From contig CAUJHZ010000038.1 in assembly GCA_963205185.1 (NCBI GenBank), positions 50,304-114,303 of the forward strand: 64,000 bases of DNA. The letters run 5' to 3'. The translations under genes and the position numbers were made by a program. Of the stretch, positions 33,997-42,754 are shown piece by piece. Source of the stretch: Planctomycetota bacterium. Lineage in GTDB: Bacteria > Planctomycetota > Phycisphaerae > Phycisphaerales > UBA5793. How positions within the stretch are numbered: the stretch's first letter is position 1; the number at the start of each line of letters is the position of its first letter. The notes beneath the pieces were generated by a model. That model did no database searches and was not told where the DNA came from. It saw nothing but the letters and a program-made list of their open reading frames with translations.

Positions 33997-34069
33997 GGGG
34001 TGGTAGCTCAATTGGGAGAGCGCTACGTTCGCAATGTAGAGGTTGTGAGTTCGATCCTCATCCACTCCA
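33997..34069 (+). tRNA. tRNA-Ala (anticodon CGC)
   Basis: 73 bases fold as a full cloverleaf: acceptor GGGGTGG/CCACTCC, D stem GCTC/GAGC, anticodon stem CTACG/TGTAG with loop TTCGCAA (anticodon 34030-34032), T stem GTGAG/CTCAT with TTCGATC. The G3-U70 pair that marks alanine tRNAs is present. The discriminator is A and CCA is not encoded. Confidence 0.95.
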
Positions 34070-34074
34070 CTTGA

Positions 34075-34104
34075 AGCGCCCAGGCATGGCCATGCCTGGG
34101 CGCT
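34075..34104 (+). terminator. Hairpin terminator after the tRNA
   Basis: A 30-base perfect palindrome (arms AGCGCCCAGGCATG) begins 6 bases after the tRNA. There is no U-run after it. It may also help 3' processing. Confidence 0.6.
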
Positions 34105-34145
34105 GTGCATTCAAAAGCGCCGCGCCATTCTGCTATGATGATGGC

Positions 34146-37100
34146 ATGGCCATTTTTTCGCGCAACAAGAGTCGCACTGCTCCCGTAGCGGTCCCCGCCG
34201 CCCCGGCCCGCCCCGCCCCCATCGCCGCGTCGCACGCCGGGCTCGATCGCAACCTCGAAGCTCAGATTCAGACCATCGGCCGCGCCTTTCTCGAGAAGGC
34301 CCGCGGCCAGAAGGCAGGGGTGCTCAGCGCCCAGTTCTGGTCCGACAGCCTCATGGACTGGTCCATGAAGGATCCGAACTTCAAGGTGCAACTTTTCCGC
34401 TTCGTTGACGCCTTTCCGATGCTCAAGACGCCCGAGCAGGTGCACGACCACCTCGTGGACTACCTCACCCAGCCCGGCGTTACCGTTCCCTCGGCCATCT
34501 CGCTGGGGCTCAAGGCCGGCGGCATGGCCAAGGGCCTGTTCACCTCGACCGTGACCAAGCAGATCACGGGCATGGCCAACAAGTTCATCGCCGGCACCGA
34601 CGCCGCTTCCGCCCTGCCCGGACTCAAGAAGCTCTGGGATCGAAACGTCGCGTTCTCCGTGGATCTGCTTGGCGAGGCGTGCGTTTCTGAATCCGAGGCG
34701 CTGGCCTACCAGGCCAAGTATCTCGATCTCGTCGAGAACCTCACGAGCGAAGTGGGTTCGTGGAAAGCGAATCCCAAACTCGAATCCGACTACCTCGGCG
34801 CCATCCCGCGCGTCAACGTCTCGATCAAGATTTCATCGCTGTACTCGATGACCGATCCGATCAATACCGCCGGCAGCATTCGCGCGCTCGTTGACCGGCT
34901 CGAACCCATCCTCGTCGCGGCCAAGAAGCGCGGCGTGTTCATCAACTTCGACATGGAGCAGTTCGCGCTCAAGGATCTCACGCTCGAACTGTTCATGGCC
35001 TGCTGCGAGAAGTTCGACTTCCACGCGGGCCTGGCGATGCAGGCGTACCTGCGATCCGGTCCCGATGACGCCCGCCGCGTCATCGACTGGGCCAAGCGCG
35101 CCGGCCGGCAGGTGACGGTGCGCCTCGTCAAGGGCGCGTACTGGGATTACGAAACGATCCAGGCCGAGCAGAAGGGCTGGCCGGTTCCGGTCTGGTCGCG
35201 CAAGAGCGACACCGACGCGTGCTTCGAGACCATGGCGGGTTTGTTCATCGAGAACATGCCGCGCAGCGCCGGCGAAGGCGGCGTCAAACTCGCGCTGGGT
35301 TCGCACAACGTCCGCTCCATCGCCCACAGCCTGGCGCTGCTGCGCAGCCTCGATCTGCCCGACGATGCGCTCGAACTGCAGATGCTGCATGGCATGGGCG
35401 ATCAACTCAAGGCCGCGGCCGTCGAAACCGGCCTGCGCCTGCGCGAGTACGTTCCCGTTGGCGAGATGCTGCCGGGCATGGCGTACCTCGTTCGCCGACT
35501 GCTTGAGAACACCAGCAATGAATCATGGCTCAAGGCGGGCTTTGCGGACAATGCATCGACTGAAGCGCTGCTGGCCAACCCGCGCAGCAAGTCCGTCGGA
35601 CCCGATCCGGGCATCGAAGCATTCAACTCGCTGCCCGAGCGGCACGCTCTGACCCCCGCGGTCGCGGGCGTGGGCGACGGACGGCCGTTCTTCACCGACC
35701 CGCCGCGCGATTTTTCGCAGAAGTCGGTGCGCGAGGCGTTCAAGCGCGCGGTCGATGCGGCCGTTGTGCCCAGCATCAAGGCGGATAAGACGGAAGCCGA
35801 CGCCGAGCGTGCGTTGGCCGCAGCGCACGCCGCCCTGCCGCGCTGGCGCTCGACGCCGATCCGTGATCGCGCCAACGTGCTCTGCCGCGCCGCTGCGATT
35901 ATGCGCAAGCGCCGCGATGAACTCTGCGGCATCATCATTCGCGAAGCCGGCAAGACCTGGCGCGAAGCCGACGGCGATGTCTGCGAGGCCATGGACTTCT
36001 GCGAGTACTACGCCCGCATGGCGGTGGCGCTCTTCGAGCACCAGCGCCTCGGCCGCTTCGTAGGCGAACTCGACCAGGTCGTGTACCAGCCGCGCGGCGT
36101 GGCCGTCGTCATCAGCCCGTGGAACTTCCCGCTGGCGATCCTGACGGGCATGACCACCGCCGCCATCGTGACGGGCAATCCGACGCTCATCAAGCCCGCC
36201 GGCCCGACGCTGGGCATCGCCAAGGTCTTCTACGACATCATGCTCGAAGCGGGTTGCCCGGCGGATGTCATTCACTTCATGGCCGGGCCCGGCCGCACCG
36301 TCGGCGCCAAACTCGTTCGCGACAAGCGCGTCGCGCTCATTGCCTTCACCGGCTCGATGGAAGTCGGCCTCGACATCGTCGGCGCCGCCGGCCAGGTGCC
36401 TGAAGGTCAGGGGCACGTCAAAAAGGTCGTGTGCGAGATGGGTGGTAAGAACGCCATCATCGTCGATGCGTCGGCTGATCTCGACGAGGCCGTGCTCGGC
36501 GTGCGCTACAGCGCGTTCGGCTACCAGGGGCAGAAATGCTCCGCGTGCTCGCGCGCCATCGTGCTCGATACCAACTACGACCTCTTCGTCGAGCGCCTCG
36601 TCGAGGCAACGCGAGCGCTCAAGGTCGGAAACCCCATCGACCCCAGTGTTGATCTCGGCCCGGTCATCGATGAGCCGGCCTACCGGTCGATCATGAAGTA
36701 CATCGAGATCGGCAAGCAGGAAGCCAGATTGGCGCTTGGCGAAGATCTTCCGCCGGCCGAACAGCTCATGCCCGGGCGGCATTACATTCCGCCGCACATC
36801 TTCGTCGATGTGCCGCCGACCGCTCGTATCGCGCGCGAGGAGATTTTCGGCCCGGTGCTCTCGGTCATCAAGGTCAGGACATTTGAGGAGGCTCTGGAGT
36901 TCGCCAATTCGTCCCATTACAAACTGACCGGCGGCGTCTTCAGCCGCAAACCGTCGAATCTGGAGAAAGCGCGAGCCGAATTCCGCGTCGGCAATCTGTA
37001 CCTGAACCGCGGCTGCACCGCGGCCCTCGTCGGCCGCCAGCCGTTCGGCGGCTTTGGGATGTCCGGCGTGGGGACCAAAGCCGGCGGCCCGGACTACCTG

Positions 37101-37169
37101 CTCCACTTCGTCGAGCCGCGCACCATCTGCGAGAACACGATGCGAAGAGGCTTCGCGCCGGAGTTGTGA
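34146..37169 (+). CDS. putA: Bifunctional proline dehydrogenase / glutamate-semialdehyde dehydrogenase
   Basis: 1007 residues from ATG 34146; the frame is open further upstream but only across the tRNA. Residues about 30-490 are the FAD-dependent proline dehydrogenase barrel (FINFDMEQFALKDLT, VRLVKGAYWDYE, and YVPVGEMLPGMAYLVRRLLE). Residues about 530-1000 are the aldehyde dehydrogenase, with VISPWNFPLAI, the general base Glu in CEMGGKNAI and the catalytic Cys in GQKCSACSR. It converts proline to glutamate in two steps with channelling. No DNA-binding N-terminal domain is present, so unlike the E. coli protein it is not an autogenous repressor. No ribosome binding site is obvious. Confidence 0.95.
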   Translation: MAIFSRNKSRTAPVAVPAAPARPAPIAASHAGLDRNLEAQIQTIGRAFLEKARGQKAGVLSAQFWSDSLMDWSMKDPNFKVQLFRFVDAFPMLKTPEQVHDHLVDYLTQPGVTVPSAISLGLKAGGMAKGLFTSTVTKQITGMANKFIAGTDAASALPGLKKLWDRNVAFSVDLLGEACVSESEALAYQAKYLDLVENLTSEVGSWKANPKLESDYLGAIPRVNVSIKISSLYSMTDPINTAGSIRALVDRLEPILVAAKKRGVFINFDMEQFALKDLTLELFMACCEKFDFHAGLAMQAYLRSGPDDARRVIDWAKRAGRQVTVRLVKGAYWDYETIQAEQKGWPVPVWSRKSDTDACFETMAGLFIENMPRSAGEGGVKLALGSHNVRSIAHSLALLRSLDLPDDALELQMLHGMGDQLKAAAVETGLRLREYVPVGEMLPGMAYLVRRLLENTSNESWLKAGFADNASTEALLANPRSKSVGPDPGIEAFNSLPERHALTPAVAGVGDGRPFFTDPPRDFSQKSVREAFKRAVDAAVVPSIKADKTEADAERALAAAHAALPRWRSTPIRDRANVLCRAAAIMRKRRDELCGIIIREAGKTWREADGDVCEAMDFCEYYARMAVALFEHQRLGRFVGELDQVVYQPRGVAVVISPWNFPLAILTGMTTAAIVTGNPTLIKPAGPTLGIAKVFYDIMLEAGCPADVIHFMAGPGRTVGAKLVRDKRVALIAFTGSMEVGLDIVGAAGQVPEGQGHVKKVVCEMGGKNAIIVDASADLDEAVLGVRYSAFGYQGQKCSACSRAIVLDTNYDLFVERLVEATRALKVGNPIDPSVDLGPVIDEPAYRSIMKYIEIGKQEARLALGEDLPPAEQLMPGRHYIPPHIFVDVPPTARIAREEIFGPVLSVIKVRTFEEALEFANSSHYKLTGGVFSRKPSNLEKARAEFRVGNLYLNRGCTAALVGRQPFGGFGMSGVGTKAGGPDYLLHFVEPRTICENTMRRGFAPEL

Positions 37170-37288
37170 GAGGAGAACGGGCCGGGTGACAGCCAGGCTC
37201 CCCCGCGAGATCGCCATGAACTGGCAAGATCGTCAGAGTCCGGATGCGAAGTGGCCCTCTTCCGGCGTAGATTTGCTGGGAGGATTGC

Positions 37289-37621
37289 ATGCCCGACCAC
37301 CTCGACATCGATGCCGCCCGGGAAAGGCTCAGGAGCCTCGACGCGGAAATCTCCCGGGTTCGCGCCATGCTGCCTGAGGAGAACAAGATCGCAGCGGCTC
37401 CGGCGGTACAGTGCCCCTCATGTGGCGCTGAGATGGAGCCGGGCGTCATCGTGGTCAAGGGCACGCTTTGGGGTTTCCTGCTGGTTGGCCTGTCGTATCA
37501 GCACCTGTACTTTCGAGGCGACGAAGCCGACGAGGACGAGTGCCTGATGACTTCAGGTGTGCCCAGCCGCGCTGATCGCTGCCCGAATTGCCACACGGTG
37601 CTGTTCAGGAGCCGTACCTGA
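37289..37621 (+). CDS. Small zinc-ribbon protein (DUF6487-like)
   Basis: 110 residues with a perfect GGAGG 5 bases before ATG 37289. The N-terminus is a short helix (DIDAARERLRSLDAEISRVRAML). The middle has CPSCGAEMEPGVIVVKGTLW, a pattern of the small PF20097-type proteins, and CPNC closes the ribbon near the C-terminus. GFLLVGLSYQHLYF is mildly hydrophobic. A zinc ribbon is confident; the biological role is unknown. Confidence 0.8.
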   Translation: MPDHLDIDAARERLRSLDAEISRVRAMLPEENKIAAAPAVQCPSCGAEMEPGVIVVKGTLWGFLLVGLSYQHLYFRGDEADEDECLMTSGVPSRADRCPNCHTVLFRSRT

Positions 37622-37685
37622 TACGTCGCCAACCGCCTGGGCATACGATTCCGCACACACGCCGGGGGCTACGGAGTGTGACATC

Positions 37686-38174
37686 ATGGCCACTGCAGCC
37701 GGACAGGTGGACACGAAAAAAGCCCAGCGGCGGCCCCTTCGCTTCAATTCACTCGATGATGTGAGAGCCGAGATCGATCGGCTCGCGTCCTGCGAGGTGC
37801 GATCAACGGGCAATTGGACGCCCGCCCAGGCCATCGATCACCTCGCCGCGATCATCGAAGGTTCGCTCGACGGCATCCCCGCGCAGGCGCCGTGGTTCGT
37901 GCGCCTCCTGGCGCCGACGTTTCGCAACAAGGCCCTGCACCAAGGCATTCAGCCGGGCATCAAACTCAGCGGCGACATGCTCCGCGTCATGCCCTCCGAC
38001 GACGTGACGATCGACAAGGCCATGGCGCGCATCAACCGCATCTTTGAGCGCCTCGACCGCGGCGAGAAGATGCTCCAGCCCAGCCCGGTGTTCGGCCGGA
38101 TGACGCATGAGGACTGGTGCAACCTGCACATGCGCCACGCCGAGCTTCATCTGTCGTTTCACCACCCGGTCTAG
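37686..38174 (+). CDS. DUF1569-like (DinB-fold) protein
   Basis: 162 residues from ATG 37686 (GGAG 9 bases upstream). The pattern NWTPAQAIDHLAAIIEGSLDG and the C-terminal HAELHLSFHHP place it with DUF1569 and related DinB-fold four-helix proteins, which bind a metal through His residues. It is soluble, and the function of the family is not established. Its TAG stop shares the CTAG bases 38171-38174 with the stop of the convergent SRPBCC gene. Confidence 0.8.
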   Translation: MATAAGQVDTKKAQRRPLRFNSLDDVRAEIDRLASCEVRSTGNWTPAQAIDHLAAIIEGSLDGIPAQAPWFVRLLAPTFRNKALHQGIQPGIKLSGDMLRVMPSDDVTIDKAMARINRIFERLDRGEKMLQPSPVFGRMTHEDWCNLHMRHAELHLSFHHPV

Positions 38175-38713
38175 TCGAGCGGATCGCCGAACCTCTCGAG
38201 CAGATGCCGGCACCGGTAATCGAAGATCGAGCGAAGATCGCGACGGACGAAGAGCGCGTTGACGAGAGCGCCGCCGATCAGGTCGTAGACCACGCGGTCG
38301 CCGCACAACGTGCCGCCGTCGCACGCCCGGAACGTATGCTCATGATGCCACATGCGATATGGACCGCGCAGCTGCTCATCCACAAACCGATGGGGCGGCT
38401 CCCACGCGCTGATCAGGCTGCGCCACCTGATCGGCAGGCCCCTGATCTTCAATCGATAGTCAAGCTGCACGCCCTGCCTCATCTCGATGGGGCGAGGTGT
38501 GAGCACTTCGAACCGAAGCGAGTCGGGAGTGATGGCGTCGAGGTTGGCCGCATCGGAGAAGAACTCGAAGACCTCTCCCACCGGCCGTGGCAACCACAAC
38601 ACTGCCCCAAGCTCAAAGCGTCCGTCTGCACGGTGGGGGAAAAAGACCACTCCCCGCTCGGTCGAAGGGCTTCGTTGATTCAGTTCAGCGTTGACGGATT
38701 CGACTGCGGTCAC
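38171..38713 (-). CDS. SRPBCC (START-like) family protein
   Basis: 180 residues from GTG 38713. The pattern is that of the SRPBCC/polyketide-cyclase-like fold: LWLPRPVGEVFEFFSDAANLDAITP at the start, GVQLDYRLKIRGLPIRWRSLI in the middle, WEPPHRFVDEQLRGPYRMWHHEHTF and a C-terminal helix FDYRCRHLLERF. These bind hydrophobic ligands in a large cavity; the ligand is unknown. It closely resembles the cell-division-inhibitor-annotated proteins of the family, which is only an annotation tradition. Confidence 0.85.
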   Translation of the reverse strand: MTAVESVNAELNQRSPSTERGVVFFPHRADGRFELGAVLWLPRPVGEVFEFFSDAANLDAITPDSLRFEVLTPRPIEMRQGVQLDYRLKIRGLPIRWRSLISAWEPPHRFVDEQLRGPYRMWHHEHTFRACDGGTLCGDRVVYDLIGGALVNALFVRRDLRSIFDYRCRHLLERFGDPLD

Positions 38714-38834
38714 GGCAAATCAAATATGCCGATCGTCCGCGGCGGGTTCGCGTGGGTTGACGATACCGGTGAGTCCCCGTAGTCTGCTGACCCAGACGGT
38801 TCGTTCCGCCGAACCCGATACCGAAAGGCCCACC

Positions 38835-41363
38835 ATGTCTCGATGCAGGTCGATTGTCTCTTTCCTGATCGTCCTGGCCCTGGCCGGTCTCCCGACCGCC
38901 CTCGCCCAGCCGGCCCAGCCCGTCGCGAATCCGCCCGCCCGGGGCGCCGACGAGCCGATCACGCTTGAACTCATCATGTCCGATCCGGACTGGATCGGCA
39001 ACGCGCCGGAAAACGAGTACTGGGGGGATGACAGCCAGAGCATCTACTACTCCCTTAAGCGCCCGGGGAGCGACGAGCGCGACCTCATTCAGATCGATCG
39101 CACCGGCAGTGTCATCCGCACCGTAAGCGACGCCGAGATGCCCTTCATCGACACACGCGGCGGCTCGTACAGCAGCGACTACTCGTGGAAGGTGTACACG
39201 CGCGGCGGCAACCTGTTCGTCAAAGACTTCGCCGATGGAAAGGTCACCCAGCTCACGCGCACCTCCGAGAACATCAGCGGCGTCGAAGTGATGCACGGCG
39301 ACAAGCGCATCATGTTCCGCCGCAACGGCAATCTCATCGTGCGCGAACTCGTCACGGGCATCGAGGTTCAACCCGCCGACCTCCGCGCGCAGGATGATCC
39401 CGACGAGCAGAAGGACGACAAGGGAAAGCCAGACTACCTGACGGCCCAGCAGGAGCGCCTGTTTGAGTTCATTCGCGAAAACAAATCGGACCGCGAGGCC
39501 TCGCGTGAGCGGCGCAAGCAGGAAACCGATGCCGATGCCACCCGGCTCAAGCCGTGGTATCTCGGGCGCGGCATTGACATTCGGGGAACAGACCTCTCCC
39601 CGGACGGCCGCTGGATGCTCGTGCGCACGGCCCGGAGCGGCGCCAAGTCCGGCCGCAACGACAGCATGGCTCAGTTCATCACCGAAGACGGCTACGTCGG
39701 CACCCGATCGGTGCGCGAAAAAGTCGGCACGAGCGAAGTTGTCGGCGAGAAGTTGATGCTTCTCGACCTTGAAACGCACGAGCGGCATGATCTCGATCTC
39801 AGTGTGCTGCCGGGCATCAGCGATGATCCGTTTGCGAGCAGCGCGGAGAAAGGCGAAGGCGCAAGCGGGGACGATTCCGGAGATGAGCAGAAAGAATCAA
39901 CGCCCGAGGAGAAAAAGTCAGAGCCGCGTCCCGTGACCATTCGGCGCATCACATGGAACGAAGACGGCAGCGCCGTTCTCATGCAGATCTTTTCCGAAGA
40001 CAGCAAGGACCGCTGGATTGCATCCGTGGATTTCAATTCGTTCGAACTGAAACCGCAGCACCACCTGCACGATCCGGCGTGGATCAGCTGGGGCTTTGCT
40101 GACATGGGCTGGCTCGCAGACGGCCACACTTTCTACTACCTGAGCGAAGAAAGCGGATACTCGCTCCTCTACAGCAAGGGCCTGGATGAGGATCAGCCGC
40201 GGCAGCTGACGCGCGGCAACTACGAGGTGTCGCACGTGCAACTCAGCCGCGATCGCAAGCGGCTGTTCTACACCGCCAACGAGTCGCATCCGGGTGTGTA
40301 CGAAGCGTGGATGCTCGACATGGCGTCGGGTCGGCCAAGACAACTCACGAGCCTGGGCGGAGTGAACGAGTGGTCGCTCTCACCCGACGAGACGCACCTG
40401 CTCATCTCGCACTCGACGGCCACGCGGCCGCCGGAACTGTACGTTCAGCCGATCGACCCCCTGGGCAAGCCGAGTCAGGTGACGTGGACGGTGAGTGATC
40501 GCTTCACATCCAAGCCATGGATCGAGCCGCGCGTGGTGGAAGTGCCGTCGAGCGAGGCGGGCCGGCCGATCTACTCGCGGCTCTACCTGCCGCCCGGTCG
40601 CACCTCGGATCCGCGCGCCAGGCGGCCGGCGGTTATCTTCATTCACGGCGCCGGCTACCTGCAGAACGCGCACCAGGGCTGGTCGCACTACTTCCGCGAA
40701 TTCATGTTCCACACCCTTCTGGCGCAGCGCGGCTACGTCGTGCTCGACATGGATTATCGCGCCAGCGCCGGCTACGGGCGCGACTGGCGCACCGCTATCT
40801 ATCGCCAGATGGGCACGCCCGAACTGGTCGATCTGCGCGACGGCGTCAACTGGCTCACCGAGTACTGCAACGTCGATCCAAAGCGCGTCGGCACGTATGG
40901 CGGCTCGTACGGCGGCTTCCTCACGCTCATGGCGATGTTCTGCGAGCCGGACCTCTTCGCCTGCGGCGCGGCGCTGCGGCCGGTAACCGACTGGGCTCAC
41001 TACAACCACGGCTACACCGCCAACATTCTCGACACGCCAGCCATCGCGCCCGAGGCATATGAGCGCAGTTCGCCCATCGAATTCGCCGAGGGGCTCAAGA
41101 ACCCCCTGCTCATCTGCCACGGCATGCAGGATGACAACGTCTTCATGCTCGACACCATCCGCCTCTCGCAGCGGCTCATCGAACTGAAGAAGGAGAACTG
41201 GGAGGTAGCGCTGTACCCGGTCGAGCCGCACGCGTTCCGAGAGCCGACTTCCTGGCTGGACGAGTACCGACGTATCTACAAGTTGTTCGAAGACCACGTG
41301 TGGCCGGAGCCGCAAACGGGCGGCGTGTCGTCTACGATGCACGCTCCCGCGGGCGGCCGCTGA
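38835..41363 (+). CDS. Secreted S9-family (dipeptidyl-peptidase-IV-like) peptidase
   Basis: 842 residues from ATG 38835, the start that leaves a signal peptide (VSFLIVLALAGLPTALAQ). Residues about 60-560 form the beta-propeller, with a charged, Lys/Glu-rich loop at 185-225 and another near 340-370. The catalytic alpha/beta-hydrolase domain has the nucleophile Ser in GTYGGSYGGF, the Asp in HGMQDDNVF and the His in PVEPHAFRE. Members release dipeptides from peptide N-termini in the periplasm or outside. It is monocistronic; the aminotransferase gene begins 45 bases downstream and may be co-transcribed. Confidence 0.92.
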   Translation: MSRCRSIVSFLIVLALAGLPTALAQPAQPVANPPARGADEPITLELIMSDPDWIGNAPENEYWGDDSQSIYYSLKRPGSDERDLIQIDRTGSVIRTVSDAEMPFIDTRGGSYSSDYSWKVYTRGGNLFVKDFADGKVTQLTRTSENISGVEVMHGDKRIMFRRNGNLIVRELVTGIEVQPADLRAQDDPDEQKDDKGKPDYLTAQQERLFEFIRENKSDREASRERRKQETDADATRLKPWYLGRGIDIRGTDLSPDGRWMLVRTARSGAKSGRNDSMAQFITEDGYVGTRSVREKVGTSEVVGEKLMLLDLETHERHDLDLSVLPGISDDPFASSAEKGEGASGDDSGDEQKESTPEEKKSEPRPVTIRRITWNEDGSAVLMQIFSEDSKDRWIASVDFNSFELKPQHHLHDPAWISWGFADMGWLADGHTFYYLSEESGYSLLYSKGLDEDQPRQLTRGNYEVSHVQLSRDRKRLFYTANESHPGVYEAWMLDMASGRPRQLTSLGGVNEWSLSPDETHLLISHSTATRPPELYVQPIDPLGKPSQVTWTVSDRFTSKPWIEPRVVEVPSSEAGRPIYSRLYLPPGRTSDPRARRPAVIFIHGAGYLQNAHQGWSHYFREFMFHTLLAQRGYVVLDMDYRASAGYGRDWRTAIYRQMGTPELVDLRDGVNWLTEYCNVDPKRVGTYGGSYGGFLTLMAMFCEPDLFACGAALRPVTDWAHYNHGYTANILDTPAIAPEAYERSSPIEFAEGLKNPLLICHGMQDDNVFMLDTIRLSQRLIELKKENWEVALYPVEPHAFREPTSWLDEYRRIYKLFEDHVWPEPQTGGVSSTMHAPAGGR

Positions 41364-41408
41364 GCGCGTGGCTCAGCCTGCCGCGCACCAGGTCAAGGAG
41401 AGGTTGAG

Positions 41409-42665
41409 ATGACCGGAATTGCAGAACCGATGAGCGCCTTTCGGCAACTGCCCTTCATGGGCGTCATTCGCGTCAACGAAGAGGCCATGAAGATCGGCTA
41501 TCGCATGGGCGATCCGAACTGGTCCAACCTCGGCCAGGGCCAGCCCGAAGTCGGCGTCCTGCAGGGCGCGCCGCCTCGCTACGACCATCTCGACATCGAT
41601 CTGAATGACCACGGCTACGGGCCCGTCGAAGGGCTGCCGGAACTGCGCCAGGCCGTCGCCGATCACTACAACCGCCTGTACCGCATCGGAAAGTCGTCGC
41701 AGTACACGATGGAAAATGTCGCGATCGCCGCGGGCGGTCGCCTCGCGCTGTCGCGCTGCGGCGCGACGATGGCCGACATCCGCCTGGGCTACTTCACCCC
41801 CGACTACACGGCCTACGAGGACCTGCTCACCACCTTCGACCATCTCGATCCGGAGTGGGTCGAACTGACCGCGGACACTGCGTTCCGCATCGATCCGGGC
41901 GAACTCGAAGCGCGCGTCGAGCGCGACGGCCTGGGCGCGCTGCTCATCAGCAATCCCTGCAATCCGACGGGCGTGGTGATCCACGGCGAAGAACTCGACG
42001 CCTGGGTGCGGATGTCCCGGCGGCGCAACTGCACCCTGCTCATGGATGAGTTCTACTCGCACTACGTCTACGGCAGCGCGTTCGACGGCCCGGTGAGCAG
42101 CGCCGCGTACATCGAGGATGTGAACGAAGATCCCGTCGTGATCTTCGACGGCCTGACCAAGTGCTTCCGCTATCCCGGCTGGCGCGTTGGCTGGGTACTG
42201 GCGCCGCGCGGCGTGATCCGCTCGGTCACCGCGGCGGGGAGTTTCCTCGACGGCGGACCCTGCCGGCCGATCCAGCGGGCCGCGATTGAAGTGCTCAAGC
42301 CGCAGCGCGCCGACCAGGAAACCGACGCTGTCCGCAAGGAATTCACGATCAAGCAGCGCCTCACCATCGACAGCCTGACCCGATTGGGCGTCGAGTTTCC
42401 CGGCAGGCCCGAGGGAACGTTTTACGCGTGGGGCAGCGTGCAGAACCTGCCGGCGCCGCTCAACGACGGCGAGGGCTTCATGCGCGAGGCGTTCAAGCAC
42501 CGCGTACTCACGGTGCCGGGCGAGTATTTCGACGTGAACCCCCACCGCCGCCGCGTCGGCCGCTCGCCGCTGTCGGGCTTCGTGCGATTCTCGTTCGGTC
42601 CGCCGCGGGCGAATCTCCAGGCGGGCCTCGACCGGCTGGGCGAGATGCTCTCTTCGCGGCGATGA
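41409..42665 (+). CDS. Class I/II PLP-dependent aminotransferase
   Basis: 418 residues with AGGAGAGG before the start. The PLP-binding Lys is in GLTKCFRYPGWRVGW, SNPCNPTG is the conserved substrate-binding stretch, and DEFYSHYVYG holds the Asp that contacts the pyridine N. The C-terminal Arg that binds the alpha-carboxylate is in FVRFSFGPPR. The amino donor cannot be told from sequence. It is cytosolic. A hairpin follows the stop. Confidence 0.9.
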   Translation: MTGIAEPMSAFRQLPFMGVIRVNEEAMKIGYRMGDPNWSNLGQGQPEVGVLQGAPPRYDHLDIDLNDHGYGPVEGLPELRQAVADHYNRLYRIGKSSQYTMENVAIAAGGRLALSRCGATMADIRLGYFTPDYTAYEDLLTTFDHLDPEWVELTADTAFRIDPGELEARVERDGLGALLISNPCNPTGVVIHGEELDAWVRMSRRRNCTLLMDEFYSHYVYGSAFDGPVSSAAYIEDVNEDPVVIFDGLTKCFRYPGWRVGWVLAPRGVIRSVTAAGSFLDGGPCRPIQRAAIEVLKPQRADQETDAVRKEFTIKQRLTIDSLTRLGVEFPGRPEGTFYAWGSVQNLPAPLNDGEGFMREAFKHRVLTVPGEYFDVNPHRRRVGRSPLSGFVRFSFGPPRANLQAGLDRLGEMLSSRR

Positions 42666-42680
42666 GGCGGGAGAAATGTC

Positions 42681-42716
42681 GGCAGGCCCCGTACCCATTG
42701 CGGGACGAGGCCTGCC
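42681..42716. terminator. Hairpin between convergent genes
   Basis: GGCAGGCC/GGCCTGCC (8 base pairs), with an inner CCCG/CGGG extension. It lies between the aminotransferase and the minus-strand secreted-protein gene. No U-run on either strand, so termination is uncertain. Confidence 0.5.
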
Positions 42717-42754
42717 GTGCCGGATGATGCGAGCGAGAAGAACTCTTCGCGAAC

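Noticed and set aside
33936..34145. Upstream extension of the PutA frame
   Set aside because: It would translate through the tRNA-Ala gene and its terminator hairpin; ATG 34146 fits the family start.
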